Positions 10,185 to 21,783 of a stretch of DNA of 64,000 bases are shown here, in pieces. Made by a program: the position numbers and the translations under genes. Numbering within the stretch: position 1 is the first letter of the stretch; each line of letters begins with the position of its first letter. Origin of the DNA: Rhodocollybia butyracea (Eukaryota > Basidiomycota > Agaricomycetes > Agaricales > Omphalotaceae); contig JADNRY010000021.1 of assembly GCA_015501585.1 (NCBI GenBank), forward strand, positions 124,001-188,000. Direction: 5' to 3'. Under the pieces are notes generated by a model. The model did no database searches and was not told where the DNA came from. It saw only the letters and a list, made by a program, of their open reading frames with translations.

Positions 10185-12919
10185 ATGTCAACAGGCCCAG
10201 CAGGATTAGGCTCTGAAATTGTAAACATCGTCAATAAGCTTCAAGATGTCTTCAACGCTGTTGGCACTTCAACAGCTTCAATAGACTTGCCTCAGATTTG
10301 TGTTTTGGGAAGTCAGAGTAGCGGGAAAAGTAGTGTTCTTGAAGTGCGTTCTTCTATGTTCAGAAATCCATATTGTTAATCGCATTTCAGAACATTGTCG
10401 GACGAGATTTTTTGCCTCGTGGAACTGGTATTGTGACAAGACGGCCTCTTGTAGGTCTACACAGTGTTGTCGAGAATCGGATTTTCACCACTCTTTCTTT
10501 ACAGGTTCTACAACTCATCCATAGAGTGGCAACACCACAGCAGAATGGCGCTCGTGAGCCTTCCTCATCCTCACTTTGCGATGACCACTAACATACTTCC
10601 TTCCAGCTCCAGAACTCAAGGCGGCAGCAGCAGGGGACGCCGCTGCCAACGCTGATGAATGGGGTGAATTCCTGCATCTTCCAGGCCAGAAATTTTATGA
10701 TTTCCACAAAATGCGAGACGAGATTGTTCGTGATACAGAAGCCAAAACAGGACGCAATGCAGGAATTTCACCTCAGCCTATCAACTTGCGTATATACTCT
10801 CCCAACGTGCTGACTTTGACCCTGGTCGATCTTCCTGGTTTAACAAAAGTTCCTGTCGGAGACCAGCCAAAGGATATCGAGAAGCAGATCAAAGACATGT
10901 TGATGAAGTACATCTCGAAACCTGCGTGTATCATCCTGGCTGTGTCTCCTGCAAACGTGGATTTGGCTAACTCGGATGGGTTAAAGATGGCTAGAGAAGT
11001 GGACCCTGAAGGAAACAGGACCATTGGTGTATTGACTAAAATCGATTTGATGTGAGTCCTTACCGTGTTGTATCGCCTCCATCCCTCAACTTATTCACTC
11101 TACAGGGACACTGGCACCGATGTTGTTGACATTCTTGCGGGTCGTGTTATCCCTCTTCGTATGGGTTATGTTCCAGTGGTCAACAGGGGTCAGCGTGATA
11201 TCGACTCAGCCAAATCCATCAGCCTTGCTCTCGATGCTGAACGTGATTTTTTCGAGAACCACCCGTCCTACAAAGGCAAAGCCCAGTACTGTGGTACCCC
11301 ATTCCTGACCCGCAAACTTAACATGGTACGTAGTTCAGCTAGTAACTCTCGGACTTTTTATTGAGCCACAACTCTAGATCCTCATGCACCACATCCGCGC
11401 TACCCTTCCCGATATCAAGACCCGAATCACTACACAATTACAGAAATACAATGCCGAACTCCTACAACTTGGTGGAGCCATGGCTGAGCACAACTCTGGC
11501 AACGTTGTTCTGTCCGTCATCACCGAGTTTACCAACGAGTTCCGGACAGTTATCGATGGTAACACGAACGATCTTTCGCTTAATGAACTTTCAGGAGGTG
11601 CACGTATCAGTTTCGTCTTCCACGAGCTGTTCAACAACGGTATTAAAAATATCGATCCCTTCGACCAAATGAAGGATGGAGATATTAGGAACATCCTTTA
11701 CAACTCTTCTGTACGTTGAATGACCTTTTATTGATCATTATACTTATGTCGCATTTCTAAGGGTTCTACACCAGCGCTTTTCGTAGGCACAGCAGCCTTC
11801 GAGGTTATTGTGAAGCAACAAATCATGCGGCTAGAAGAGCCTAGCTTGAAATGCTGTCAGCTCGTATACGACGAGCTAATTCGTATTCTTGGACAGTTGC
11901 TAACCAAAATCGTGAGGCTTACTTTCCCTGGCTGATCTAATATTTGCTTAACAATGGAATTCTGAACAGCAAGCGTTCAAGCGCTACCCTGCCCTCCGAG
12001 AGCGTTTCAATGCTGTCGTGGTAGGCTTTTTCAAGACATGTATGACTCCCACAACGAAACTGGTATCAGATATGGTCGCGTAAGCTTTCCATAGTACAGT
12101 ATGTTCCAAATCCCTTTTTAACAATATGTTAGGATGCAGGCGTGCTATGTAAACACCACTCATCCGGATTTTATTAGTGGACACAAGGTACTGCTACATC
12201 TAACACGCAACATCTCCATGATCACTCAGAATATCTTCCCTAGGCCATGACTATTGTCACTGAACGTCTGAATGCGAACAAGCCTCCACCACCTCAATCC
12301 GATCCCAAGACAGGCAAACTCGCCCCCGGTGTCATCAATAATAACAAGGATCTCGATGTTGACGCAAAGAAAGAGGAGCCCAGCTTCTTTGGATCCTTCT
12401 TTAGTGCCACTGGCAGGAATGGTCGACCGGGAGCAGCTAAGAAGGCTGGCGGTGCTTCTACGCCATCTACCATGGAAGCACCACCGCCTGTCATCAAACC
12501 CCAAGCAGCTTTGAGCGAGAGAGAAACGATAGAGACGGATGTTATCAGTACGTTTGCTCCCTCCTTTAATCTTCATTCTTGTATGATAGCTCATTCAATC
12601 CTTCACTCATAGAACTGCTTATCCATTCATACTTTAATATTGTCAAGCGGGAGATGATCGACATGGTGCCTAAAGCGATCTCACTGACATTAGTGAACCA
12701 CGCCAAGGTGACTCTCCAGCAAGAGCTGCTGCGAGAGCTTTACAAGCAGGAGGTGTTAGACGATCTGCTCAAGGAGAGTGAGTATGTTGTTAATAGAAGG
12801 AAAGAGGTCATCGGTATGGTGCAGGCGCTAAATAAGGCGGAAGAGTATGTGGCCAATCGTCTCACACCTTCTAATTTGTTTTCTGACTCTCGTGCTATAG
12901 GATTGTCGCTGGTGTTTAA
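10185..12919 (+). CDS. VPS1: Dynamin-like GTPase Vps1
   Basis: Spliced product is close to the usual 700 residues. N-terminal GTPase domain: P-loop GSQSSGKSS near 10309-10335, switch region [10 protein letters not shown], the [14 protein letters not shown] block near 10828-10870 and TKID at 11036-11047. Middle and assembly domain follow ([19 protein letters not shown], then [19 protein letters not shown]). A poorly conserved Pro/Lys-rich insert near 12270-12500 is followed by the GTPase effector domain ([17 protein letters not shown]), ending KAEEIVAGV; the last intron separates GAAGA from the final six codons. Vps1 drives vesicle and peroxisome fission and endosomal trafficking. The lack of a PH domain and the presence of the variable insert fit Vps1 rather than Dnm1; the assignment is by motif reading. 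Confidence 0.92.
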
Positions 12920-13407
12920 AGGCGCAATGACTATATCCAGTCTTTGTCGCGGCACCCTTCCTTGGTTTTTCTCCATTCTCTTTACTCGGTCACTCTTTGG
13001 AATTTCCCGTCTACCTTCGTGCATGCACTCTATTACACTACTCTACGTTTGTCCTTTGTTTTTCGAATACACCACGGCCGTATATTTTATTTAGACGGAA
13101 TTACATATTGGTTAGCGTCAAATCTTGAGTTCTCAGAAATAATTAATATATATGCTTTCCTGCACTAGGCCCTGTAGACCTCTGTCAACCATTTGGTTCG
13201 GTGAAAAACCTTTATTCCAGAATGTCCTTCCGTATGTAGATAATAGATGAATACACAAGCGCGCGGCGCAATACCCTGTAAAGAAAGTAGTTAGTATCCC
13301 CAAAACTGTAAACTCTATGTATAGATTAGTGCTGTATGATCTATGGATACATTCGTCGTGCCCTGTTTTTCGTAAAGTTCGTGGTTCGCAGAAAGAAAGT
13401 CGCAGGT
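12920..13407. other. Convergent 3' region, no gene
   Basis: Space between the VPS1 stop and the GH16 stop. It contains 3' UTR-like AT-rich sequence. Nothing else seen. Confidence 0.5.
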
Positions 13408-15267
13408 CTAGCTGGGAATTTGGTAGATTTGGACACTGTTGACTTCCCAATCTACGCATAAGCCGATCAAAAAATGTCGAAAATAAATGAGGTGAAGAAG
13501 GAAACTTACATGCTTCTTCCATCGCTGCACCGTTGTTTTGCACAAAGGTAACACAGTCCGATACACCCGTACGTGTGGCACAGCTCTGCGCTTGACCGGG
13601 AGACCCGGAGTCTGACCATACAGCGCCGGCTAATTGTCCACTGAGGAAGATATATAGGATGAATAGATAAGGTTAATCAGTGAAGTAAACATACCAGAGG
13701 GTAGTGTCGAATATGGTGGACTGAAATCCAAAGAATTCGGAAATATTGCACGTAGGTGATGACCACCAAGCAAACGGAGTACCCCATGCGCCTGGCAAGG
13801 GCGTACCAGCTGTGATGTCCGAAGGAATAGCCGATCGTTCAAAGAACCAGACGGCTATTCCTGACGAATTAAGTGTCACTGCGTGAGAGACTTTTTAGTT
13901 GAATCGCAACGAAAGAAGGAAACCAACGTACTGGTAAAAACACCACCCCCATTGGAATTGAAGGCCGCTCCGTATGATACGGTGGAATCTGACCTTATTC
14001 CACATCCTCCTCCGGTCGAGACACAATCTGTGCTGGTCACAGTTGTCCCTGTGATACCAAGAGCGGAAGAGCTTGTAGAGGACAGAGAGCATCCTTCTAT
14101 GGTGTGAAGTGTAGCCTGGTCGTTAGTGGAGTCACCCACGCCTTCCACTAGTTAGTACTCTAGTTAGTTCGTTAGTTGAGGATATTGAGAGAATGCGAAC
14201 CAATGTCTATCTAATTACATAGTTAGTTTTGCTCCACACTATATTAGAAGAACAAGACATACCTCCCCGCCAGCAGGCCAGTTTGGACCTGCAAGAACAA
14301 GAATGATAAATTTAATCAAAAACTAAACTAAGATATTGAATAGGCGCACCATTTGTCCAAAATGCACTGTATGTCGGTTAGCGATGAGAAAATGGATAAA
14401 AAGAGGGTACTTACGGCCAGGTCCCGCAGCCGCTGGAAATGAAAAGAAACGCATTACACCAAGTTCCGATGCCAGCTCTGGTTACACACCTCGGTATATG
14501 CACTGCGTCCAGTATCCATAACCCCGTGTTATAAACGTTGTTAGTGGTTATACGAATGGATTGGCGGTTTCCGGTCACAACTGGAGTTGTTTCTACCCGC
14601 ATTATGGCGGTCCCAGCAGAGGTGATTTGGGTGAGGTTGTTAGAAGACTAATGACAATGGATCAGTTCACGGCTTTGAGAAAAGAGAATATTACGCACAG
14701 CGGTGCCAGAATCTACATAGTTAACGACTCCTGCAAGAAATTATCAGACCAAGTGTGGCGCACACGAGACTGCTCTGGATCCTACCACCCGTTGTGACGT
14801 CTGGAGCGTTGGTGAAGGTCCAGCCATCAAAGAAAGAAGATCCGCTCTAGGAAACAGTGAGAGAGCTGCAACATGACCAAAGAATGGGCTATACACACAT
14901 GTTCTTCGACCAGTTTCCACGGTGTTGATACAGCAACACCAGTGCTCGAACTGGCCACTGAGGAAGCGGTTCGAGTAGAAGATGCAGAAGGGACTGAAGA
15001 AACTGAAGAGGAGTTACTTCCAGTGGAAGTTGAACCTGTTCCGGGCTTGCAGAACACGACTTGAGAGTGGGTCGTTAATTGGACCTGCGGCTGCTTTTGC
15101 GCAGAGAATAAAACAACATCCAGCGCAACGTTGAGATCTTTGGCCAAACCGTTAATGTGGCGAGCAGTTCGGCGAGCCAAGCGAGATGCGATGTTGGATG
15201 CGTACACAGAGTCTTGAAGAGAAATGAAAAGACAGGCGAATGTCACAGAATAATACAAGAAGAGCAT
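13408..15267 (-). CDS. Secreted GH16 glycoside hydrolase (laminarinase-like)
   Basis: Starts MLFLYYSVTFACLFISLQ, a signal sequence, then a Ser/Thr-rich stretch (about residues 65-100). The GH16 fold follows: SGSSFFDGWTFTN, then NYVDSGTA, RVETTPVVTGNRQSIRITT, and a block with CGTWPA and GPNWPAGGE. The catalytic E-I-D-I-V-E is assembled across two introns: GE ends the exon starting at 14263, a 10-nt microexon (14201-14210) supplies IDI and the first base of V, and the next exon starts at 14147 with EGVGD. The C-terminal part has AWWSSPTCNISEFFG and ends EEAYWEVNSVQIYQIPS, stop at 13408-13410. These enzymes cut beta-1,3(1,4)-glucans in cell walls or substrates. Convergent with VPS1. Confidence 0.9.
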
Positions 15268-16124
15268 CGTGAAAATAAGAGTGAAAAGATGGAAAGAGAA
15301 CGCTTAGGCGTATATCATCTATTGGGCGGAAGGCAAGGGGCACACGCCGGCGTTGCTAAGTATAGTACTTGAATAATTAAGTAAGCCTAAATGTCGTGAT
15401 TGTTTTATCTTGTTCCATCTATACTGAGCTGAGAACCGGTTGCAGTTGCAGCTGCGGGTCCATTCGAATCCAGGCTGTGTGGAAGAAAAGTTTGTGAAAA
15501 AGTCCGGAAGCAAGTACGGAATCAGTTCCGCCACATGGAACGGAGATTTAGCGGAGACAGATTAGCGATTTCATTTCCCAAAACGAATTTCGGTAGCCCA
15601 AGTTTTGAAAAATAAACTGGCCAAATTTCAAAACCTATCAGTCTCAAGATCACTTTATCCTTCAAAATATCTTCCGGGTGATATTTGTCCTGGGAGGAAT
15701 GGTTCAACCAGCGTGCTAAAATCACCGCCTCCACCTGCATCCACCTCGTTTTCTTCTTTCCTCATCTCCCTTCCACCCCCATCCCATCCCTCAACCAATG
15801 GCGAGGAGGGCATGCACCATACTCATATTCAGTACCCTCCTCAACCACGCTGGTCATCGCCTTCCATACCCAAAACTAAAACGGCCACCTGGTGCACCCT
15901 AATCATCCTCATGTGTGGGGCTATAGGAGGCTGTAGCTTGATGGTGTTTGTTCGTTGATTATTTAATTTGAGAATAGATTATTGGATACAGCTGGTCCGT
16001 GAAGCCATACTTAGTCTTCGTCTGCACTACATATTACTTACCGTAGCTCGTACTCACAAAATAACCCAGCTAGAATCGCACTCGTGGAACGGAACCCACC
16101 TCCCTGATACTTATACCACAGTAC
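15268..16124. other. Intergenic region, no supported gene
   Basis: Contains the GH16 promoter side and the region downstream of the METTL16 stop. Open frames at 15605-15958 (+) and 15522-15740 (-) overlap each other and carry no domain. A GGTCCATTCGAATCC block near 15458-15472 resembles a tRNA T-loop, but no acceptor or anticodon stem can be drawn. Confidence 0.45.
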
Positions 16125-18196
16125 TTATCCCCTAGGACTAGAAACAAGTCTCCTACTAACATGACTCCCAAAACTCTCAAACAACCCCCGATCCCATCCC
16201 TTCCTCCACTCAAACTCGACGATAAACTCCTTCTGCTCTTCTACATCCATGATACCATCTTCATTTACATCTACATTAGTGTTCGTATCTGCCCCCCGAA
16301 TCCGTATAGAACATGCCATCCCGATCTCTACCGGCAGAGACGCCGCAGCCTCCTGCTCAGGTTGCTTATTGCCCTCACCAGGTCGCGTCGTGATAATCGC
16401 TTCAGACACCTGTCGTTTCTCCCGCCGACGAGCACCCCGAGACCAAGTATCCCTATGAGCTAATACTAGGAGATCCGGTCTTGTTTTCGCTTGGATAGTT
16501 TGGATAGCTGCATTAGCTGCACCTGGCGCTGCAATATCGGAAGCGTCGCGGTCCTGTTCGCGTTTCCATTTCTGTTTCTCTTCACTCTCTTTCCAGTGTT
16601 GTTGGATACGAACATCGTTTAGCGAAGATAATATACCCAAGAGAGTATCGTTCAGGCTTTCGTCGGAGATGGATGAGATAGGTTGCAGGATCGTGTTGTG
16701 AGCGGGCATGCAGTGGGAGAGAGTTGAGTTCGGGCTTCGAATACGGGAGATAGTCTGAGATGAGTCGGATAGATGGATTAGCGGAGATCCAGGTTTTACG
16801 TCGACAAGATACTCACGTCTGGAATACGAATGTCAAGGAACGACCATCCCACTGCCCAACGGCGCGTTTGACCTTGGACGAATTCCGTGATTATATAATT
16901 GTGGATCTGAACAAATTAGATATCAGTATGAAGGGACGGCAGCGAAGATTTGATGCGCACCGAATGGGATTTTATCATGTCTACAACTTCAACCACGGAC
17001 GACAATTTACCGAGCATCGACGTGTACCATCTAAGAAAGGTATTAGTAAAAATTCACGGTGGATGAGATCAGAGACTCGAGAGCTCACCTGCATTGTTCC
17101 CGGGTTTCCATACTCTCCCCGATCATTTTTCCTACGAACGCTGCCTCGCCACCAGATGTGACCATTTCGACTTGCGCGCCTGTACAAGCCTAGTTCAGAT
17201 GCCGACTCAGTATTCGAAACCTCATTGGATATGGCGCACGTACTGCATTTGGGCCTTGTAGCTTTGCTTCACCCGAACGAGCGATATCCCCTACGCTGCT
17301 GTAGAATGGTGGATTGCACATTGTAAAATCGAACCTGCCGAGGTATCAGCAAATCATGGAAGGAGTCGGGTCAGATAGACTGACGTTTTATCTCGATTTA
17401 GGAACAAGGGAAGAAGAGTTGACGAGTGTTCATCTGACTGAACGAGCTGGATACGTTTGCCTAGATTGTTGGTTGAAATGTTCTCTTGGGCAGTCGTACA
17501 GGATAGCAAGTCAATTTCTACACGGGAATGAGGGCGAGTTTGAATGAAGTTTCTTTCGCACAGACCAGAGACGATGAACTCCCATGATGGCTCCAACGTA
17601 CAAGCTAATAGAGGGTATATTGCCGACGCGCCTGTTCCTCTGTCGGTTCCATCAGCGCAAATCCACAGCTCCGAAAGATCAAGCGTACATGTCGATTCCA
17701 CGAGCAGTTGTGCCCTGATTCATCTCCATATATCGCGAAGCAGAAACAAGATCTTGAATCCACAAAACGTAGTTGAGTCTATGAATATCTCAGCGCCACG
17801 ACTACTCTCGATGAGACTCTCTAAACCTATTCGGAACCTGAGTCAGTTTCCTTAGAAAATATTGAAAACAAGTATCATCGATGGACAAACATACAGGAGG
17901 ACATAATCGATCATCTGAAAGCTTTATTTTCAGCTTAAAATCACGATGAAGCAGAGCCTCGGTTAAACATCTTGAAGGGATACACATGAGCATTATTTTC
18001 AAGATTGAAGCCATGTACCTTAAAGCACCCTCGTCCTGAAAGTTGATTGTTTGGTTATTTGAGCCACCTAGACTGGGATCAGTCAAAAGAAGAACTTATC
18101 GGAGACGATAGAAGCGCACTATCTCGCTAGAGGCGGATATTCTGCAGCGATTTGCGTAAAATCTAACCCGTCTCGGTAGATATTTCGGGGGTGCAT
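16125..18196 (-). CDS. METTL16: METTL16-type RNA N6-adenosine methyltransferase
   Basis: ATG at 18194-18196 opens MHPRNIYRDGLDFTQIAAEYPPLARY, the characteristic start of METTL16 proteins. Spliced exons continue with TINFQDEGALRCLTEALL, then HRDFKLKIKLSDDRLCPPV, the SAM-binding GTGASAIYPLLAC (near 17600-17640) and the catalytic FDFTMCNPPFYSS (NPPF codons 17304-17315). After the methyltransferase fold, SFLDIRIPD joins TISRIRSPNS by an intron. About 195 residues follow as a charged C-terminal tail (KESEEKQKWKREQDRD and acidic EEQKEF) to the stop at 16125. METTL16 methylates U6 snRNA and SAM-synthetase mRNA hairpins. The first intron uses donor GTGCGC after an exon ending AGATA. Orthology is by motif; the tail is unlike the vertebrate one. 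Confidence 0.92.
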
Positions 18197-18909
18197 GAAG
18201 ATGAAAGTAAGAGTCGTGATTGTCACATGACTCCTACTCCTGTACACTGGCACTAGCTAAACCTTATAATACATAATTACTTCTCTCCTTAATGTTAAAA
18301 CATAACAATAACATGATATTGCGGCCATAAGTACGGAAATAAGATTCATGCGTAGCAGAAAGTCAAGAACACGGAGGCGGACACAGATTCAGTGTGGCTG
18401 TGCGCTTAATAAGCGGCCACGGCTTTTAGTGTGCGTGCCCACCTCCAGCACTAGCTAGCCCACGAAGAAGCTTGTTCGTGAATAGACTCCAGTTGGCTAT
18501 CGGTATGACCACCGTTTCGCAGGAAACTGTCTTGAAAACGACTCGGATGTTTCTTCAATCGTATACTCGTCCATTCCGTAAGTCGCTCTTGAAAAAATCG
18601 AATGGTAATGACATGTTACTTAATTGGATGATTCGCACCCTCACCACTATCAGTATATCCTTTCCCCCAAAAGTTGAGATAACGGGCTATGCCTGGGAAT
18701 TTCAATTTGGACCATCGACGAAAAACGAAAGTCACGTTCTCGCGTTACACCGTAAAATATAAATCCGGAGGATTTTAGTTTTCAACACCATCACCACCAG
18801 CAACAACAACTACGTACGGTCTGTTTACGCGTTTTTGTGGCTGAAAAGGTGATCTCAACATTTTACTCTATACAAGTTGAGCTGTATTGATTCCAACATA
18901 TCCAAGAAC
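18197..18909. other. Divergent intergenic region
   Basis: Lies between METTL16 (-) and the F-box pseudogene (+). The frame at 18472-18762 has no domain. CAACAACAACTAC-type leader sequence precedes the F-box ATG. No other feature seen. Confidence 0.4.
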
Positions 18910-19589
18910 ATGCCGCCACGCCTGGACATGACACCCAACGGGTTCAGGTCAACGAGTAGTCATCATCCCTCGGAAATAAAGGAAGCTATCATCAGCGTAG
19001 AGAAAGAGATCGAGACTTACACCTCCGAAATGATGGCCCTCTAAAGCAGAATGCTATTTCTCCTCTCACAGTGCGACCGATTGGAGCAGCGGAAGCTCAG
19101 TCTTCAGTCTCTTTCATCCCTGGTTCATCGTCTCCCGAATGAAATTGTGACTAAAATTTTCACCTCTACATGCGTCGAAAACAATCTACAGTGCGCTAAA
19201 GTAACACCACTCATTATTGCAGCAACTTGCGCCCGATGGCGTGAACTTGCGGTCTCCTGTCCGAAATTGTGGTCTTGCTTCGATATCCATCTCCGTCGTG
19301 AAAATTACCCACCGCAAGCAAGCGCGCGTTTGGATATCTTCCTTCAAAGGTCGAAAAATCACTGCCTCACGTTATTCATAACATATTACAACCGGCTTCC
19401 ACTGGATAGTAATAATTATTTTCTTCAGCAGCTGCTCCAGCATTCTGATCGTTGGCAGCATGTAACGTTTAATGTCACTAGGTTCAGTTTCGAGAACTTC
19501 CCAGGTCTCAGGGCTGCAGTCTTGCCTCGCCTGGAGACTGTGAAACTGACCCACGAGGACATAAATCCGGAGGATAAGGCAAGTACTAG

Positions 19590-20844
19590 CATACGGCGCG
19601 GGTGCGCATAGGCTCTGAGCTTGTAAGAAGAAAAGCAAGGAAGGAAAGGAAGGATGTTTGCAAATGGAATTGGCGCGCACAGAGTCCAGAAGGCCTGGAA
19701 CAGTGTTGGCCAATTCCAGTACACAAGGTGACCCGGGCCGGCCTACATCAGCTGTAAGGAAGCATGAAGATAAGACCCGAGCACACCAAGCGTAAAGGAA
19801 TAATAAAAGAAAAGGGAATGGTGGGTGGGCCTTCAAAACCATAAGATATGAGAGAGAAGACTCCAAAAGTCTGAGGAAAGGAATGAAGACCGTAGCGGTC
19901 TACAACATGAGTGCAGCAACGAGAGAAGATAATTCTCTCGAGTGCACACGTCACTGCGCTTATTCCACCGCACCGTGCGGACCGGAATAAACGAGTGACT
20001 CCACTTTAGGGTGGTGCTAACTGGAAAAGGTCATGTTAATAACATTGCTATTAACATTGGACCTTCAGAGGCCTGTTTAACACGAGTTAATAGCAGTTAT
20101 TAACATTTGAGCGCTAACGTGATAATAACATGCAAATAGAAGATTTTTAACATGTTAATAACACAGTACATGTGAATTAGCCATACCGGCGCATCTACAC
20201 CAATCCTAGGGAGTCCTAAGATCCCAGTAACTTGCTCTCAGCAAGTCCTGAGGACAAAGGACTACTGACTCTTTGTTTTTTCCAGTTAGTAGTACTTATC
20301 CTGAACTTCGAAATTAGTACCCCGGCATCAAGGTTCAAAGCAGCAATTCTCTCTAAGAAAGGGAGTCTGGCCCAAATGTACTAAAGGGTTACTTGGGGAT
20401 TCTTGTGACTTCACCTTTGTGGGGTACCTATAGAGAAGTAGTAAGGTTACTCTGATATTTGATCGTGATTCGTCAGTATACAAAGCCAGCAAAGCTTAGT
20501 TTGGATAAGTTCGGGCAGCTCATCAAACATCAAGCATTGTCATAAGCCTGATGGAAAGTCTGAAGAAAGACAGCTTGTAAGTTAAATTCAAATTTGGGAG
20601 TCAGAGCACTCTGGAGAGGCTTTCAAACAGTTATCCAACTGTTGCAACCATCTTGGGGCCTGCTGGAGTAATTAACATGATTAACATGGTCCCCAGAGGC
20701 CAATGTTAATAGCATGTTATTAACATGTTATTAACATGTTAATTCACAGATGTTAATTGAAATGTAGGTTTTAGCACCACCCTACTCCACTTCTTCTGCT
20801 GGCCGTAGCTTGCCTTATCTTACACTTATGCTAGCCGTAAACAA
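19590..20844. mobile_element. Insertion splitting the F-box gene (outer limits unresolved)
   Basis: Coding similarity to the F-box family stops around 19590 and returns around 20845. The DNA between is non-coding and contains the 778-bp inverted-repeat element described separately. With that element and one copy of its target duplication removed, about 470 bp remain. They look like a solo LTR or other degraded repeat: a polyadenylation-like GAATAAACGAGTG sits just left of the inner element. The flanks share CTAGCATA (left) and TATGCTAG (right), plus AAGTAC and AAGTGTAC, but I cannot define a clean target duplication. Confidence 0.5.
20007..20784. mobile_element. Non-autonomous hAT-type transposon (MITE), 778 bp
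   Basis: Terminal inverted repeats TAGGGTGGTGCTAA at 20007-20020 and its complement at 20771-20784 are exact over 14 bp. They are flanked by an 8-bp direct duplication CTCCACTT (19999-20006 and 20785-20792). An 8-bp duplication with TAGGG-type ends is typical of the hAT superfamily. Both subterminal regions carry many GTTAATAACATG-like units in opposite orientations, plausible transposase-binding sites. No transposase ORF is present, so it depends on a partner elsewhere. Confidence 0.88.
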
Positions 20845-21783
20845 GTGTACGTAGCTTCAGCTAGCAACAATCTAGAATTGGATATCCTTAGGTCTTGTAG
20901 CTTGCGTACGATCCATACGCGGTCTTCGCTTCCATATGTGGGTGGTCCTCCATTTGGCTGGATCACCGACCTCGCTTTTACCCCTCATCCAGAGGCCATG
21001 TTCGAGCCTCTGACCAGGTTCCCAAACATCCAGTATCTCGGCGTTAGACATGACAACGAAAGCAAGTATCGTTCTGCCGATGTGATACTTCGTGTCGTCC
21101 CTATCACATCTCTAAAGGTTGAGTTCCACCCAGAGGTTACTCGACCACTGGGGCCTTATCAACCAGACTTACTAGAGGTCGCTATGGATTCCCTGATTGC
21201 ACCTTCCCTGACTGAGCTTGTGATCCAGGTCGACGATCACACACACGAGAATGCTGCAAATTCCAGGATTTCGTTACCGCGCACTTTCCTCTGTGTCTCC
21301 CATTTTATTGTCCGCTCCTGCTGCACTTTATCAGTACTCGTGCTCCAGGGCTTGCCCGTTTCGGACAAACTTGTTGTGGATCTGTTGAAAGATCTTCGTG
21401 GGTTAACTGACCTCACGATTGAAGACCCTGACCGGATGATGTTACAGCAACAGTCATACCCTATTTCCGAAGATTTAATCGAGAGTCTCCATGTTTGTCG
21501 ACCTAATTATTTGAACCCTTCCCCCAATCCCCTCGTTCCGAATTTGCGTTCCTTGGTGCTCAAGGTCATATCACAGGAACCGTTTAACGCGGTGACTTTT
21601 AACTTGACTATTGCCTCTCGGTGGATTCCAGACAAGGAGTATGAAACACAAAGTAATGTTTCGTGTTTGCGCTCGGTCGAACTGCATTTGCCAGATAAGG
21701 TAGATCGGACGTTATACTTTCTACTGATCTCACTCGAGAGATGTGGCATGCGGATTGTGGTAAAGGAAGAGTCATATACGTGA

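Larger units (their letters stand above)
18910..21783 (+). pseudogene. F-box/LRR gene broken by a nonsense codon and an insertion
   Basis: From ATG at 18910 the frame reads MPPRLDMTPNGFRSTSSHHP and a coiled-coil-like segment (EIKEAIISVEKEIETYTSEM). It then hits TAA at 19042-19044 where relatives have lysine, and continues in the same frame with LEQRKLSLQSLSSLVHRLPNEIVTKIF, the F-box of the agaricomycete F-box-like family. Coding sequence is clear to about 19590 (PGLRAAVLPRLETVKLTHED), is interrupted by about 1.25 kb of non-coding DNA, and resumes near 20845 with leucine-rich C-terminal repeats up to the stop at 21781-21783. F-box proteins are SCF ubiquitin-ligase adaptors. With a premature stop and an insertion it is very likely non-functional. 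The 312-codon downstream half remains open, suggesting recent decay. Confidence 0.85.

Noticed and set aside
15440..15490. tRNA-like T-loop GGTCCATTCGAATCC
   Set aside because: No acceptor, D or anticodon stems can be paired around it on either strand.
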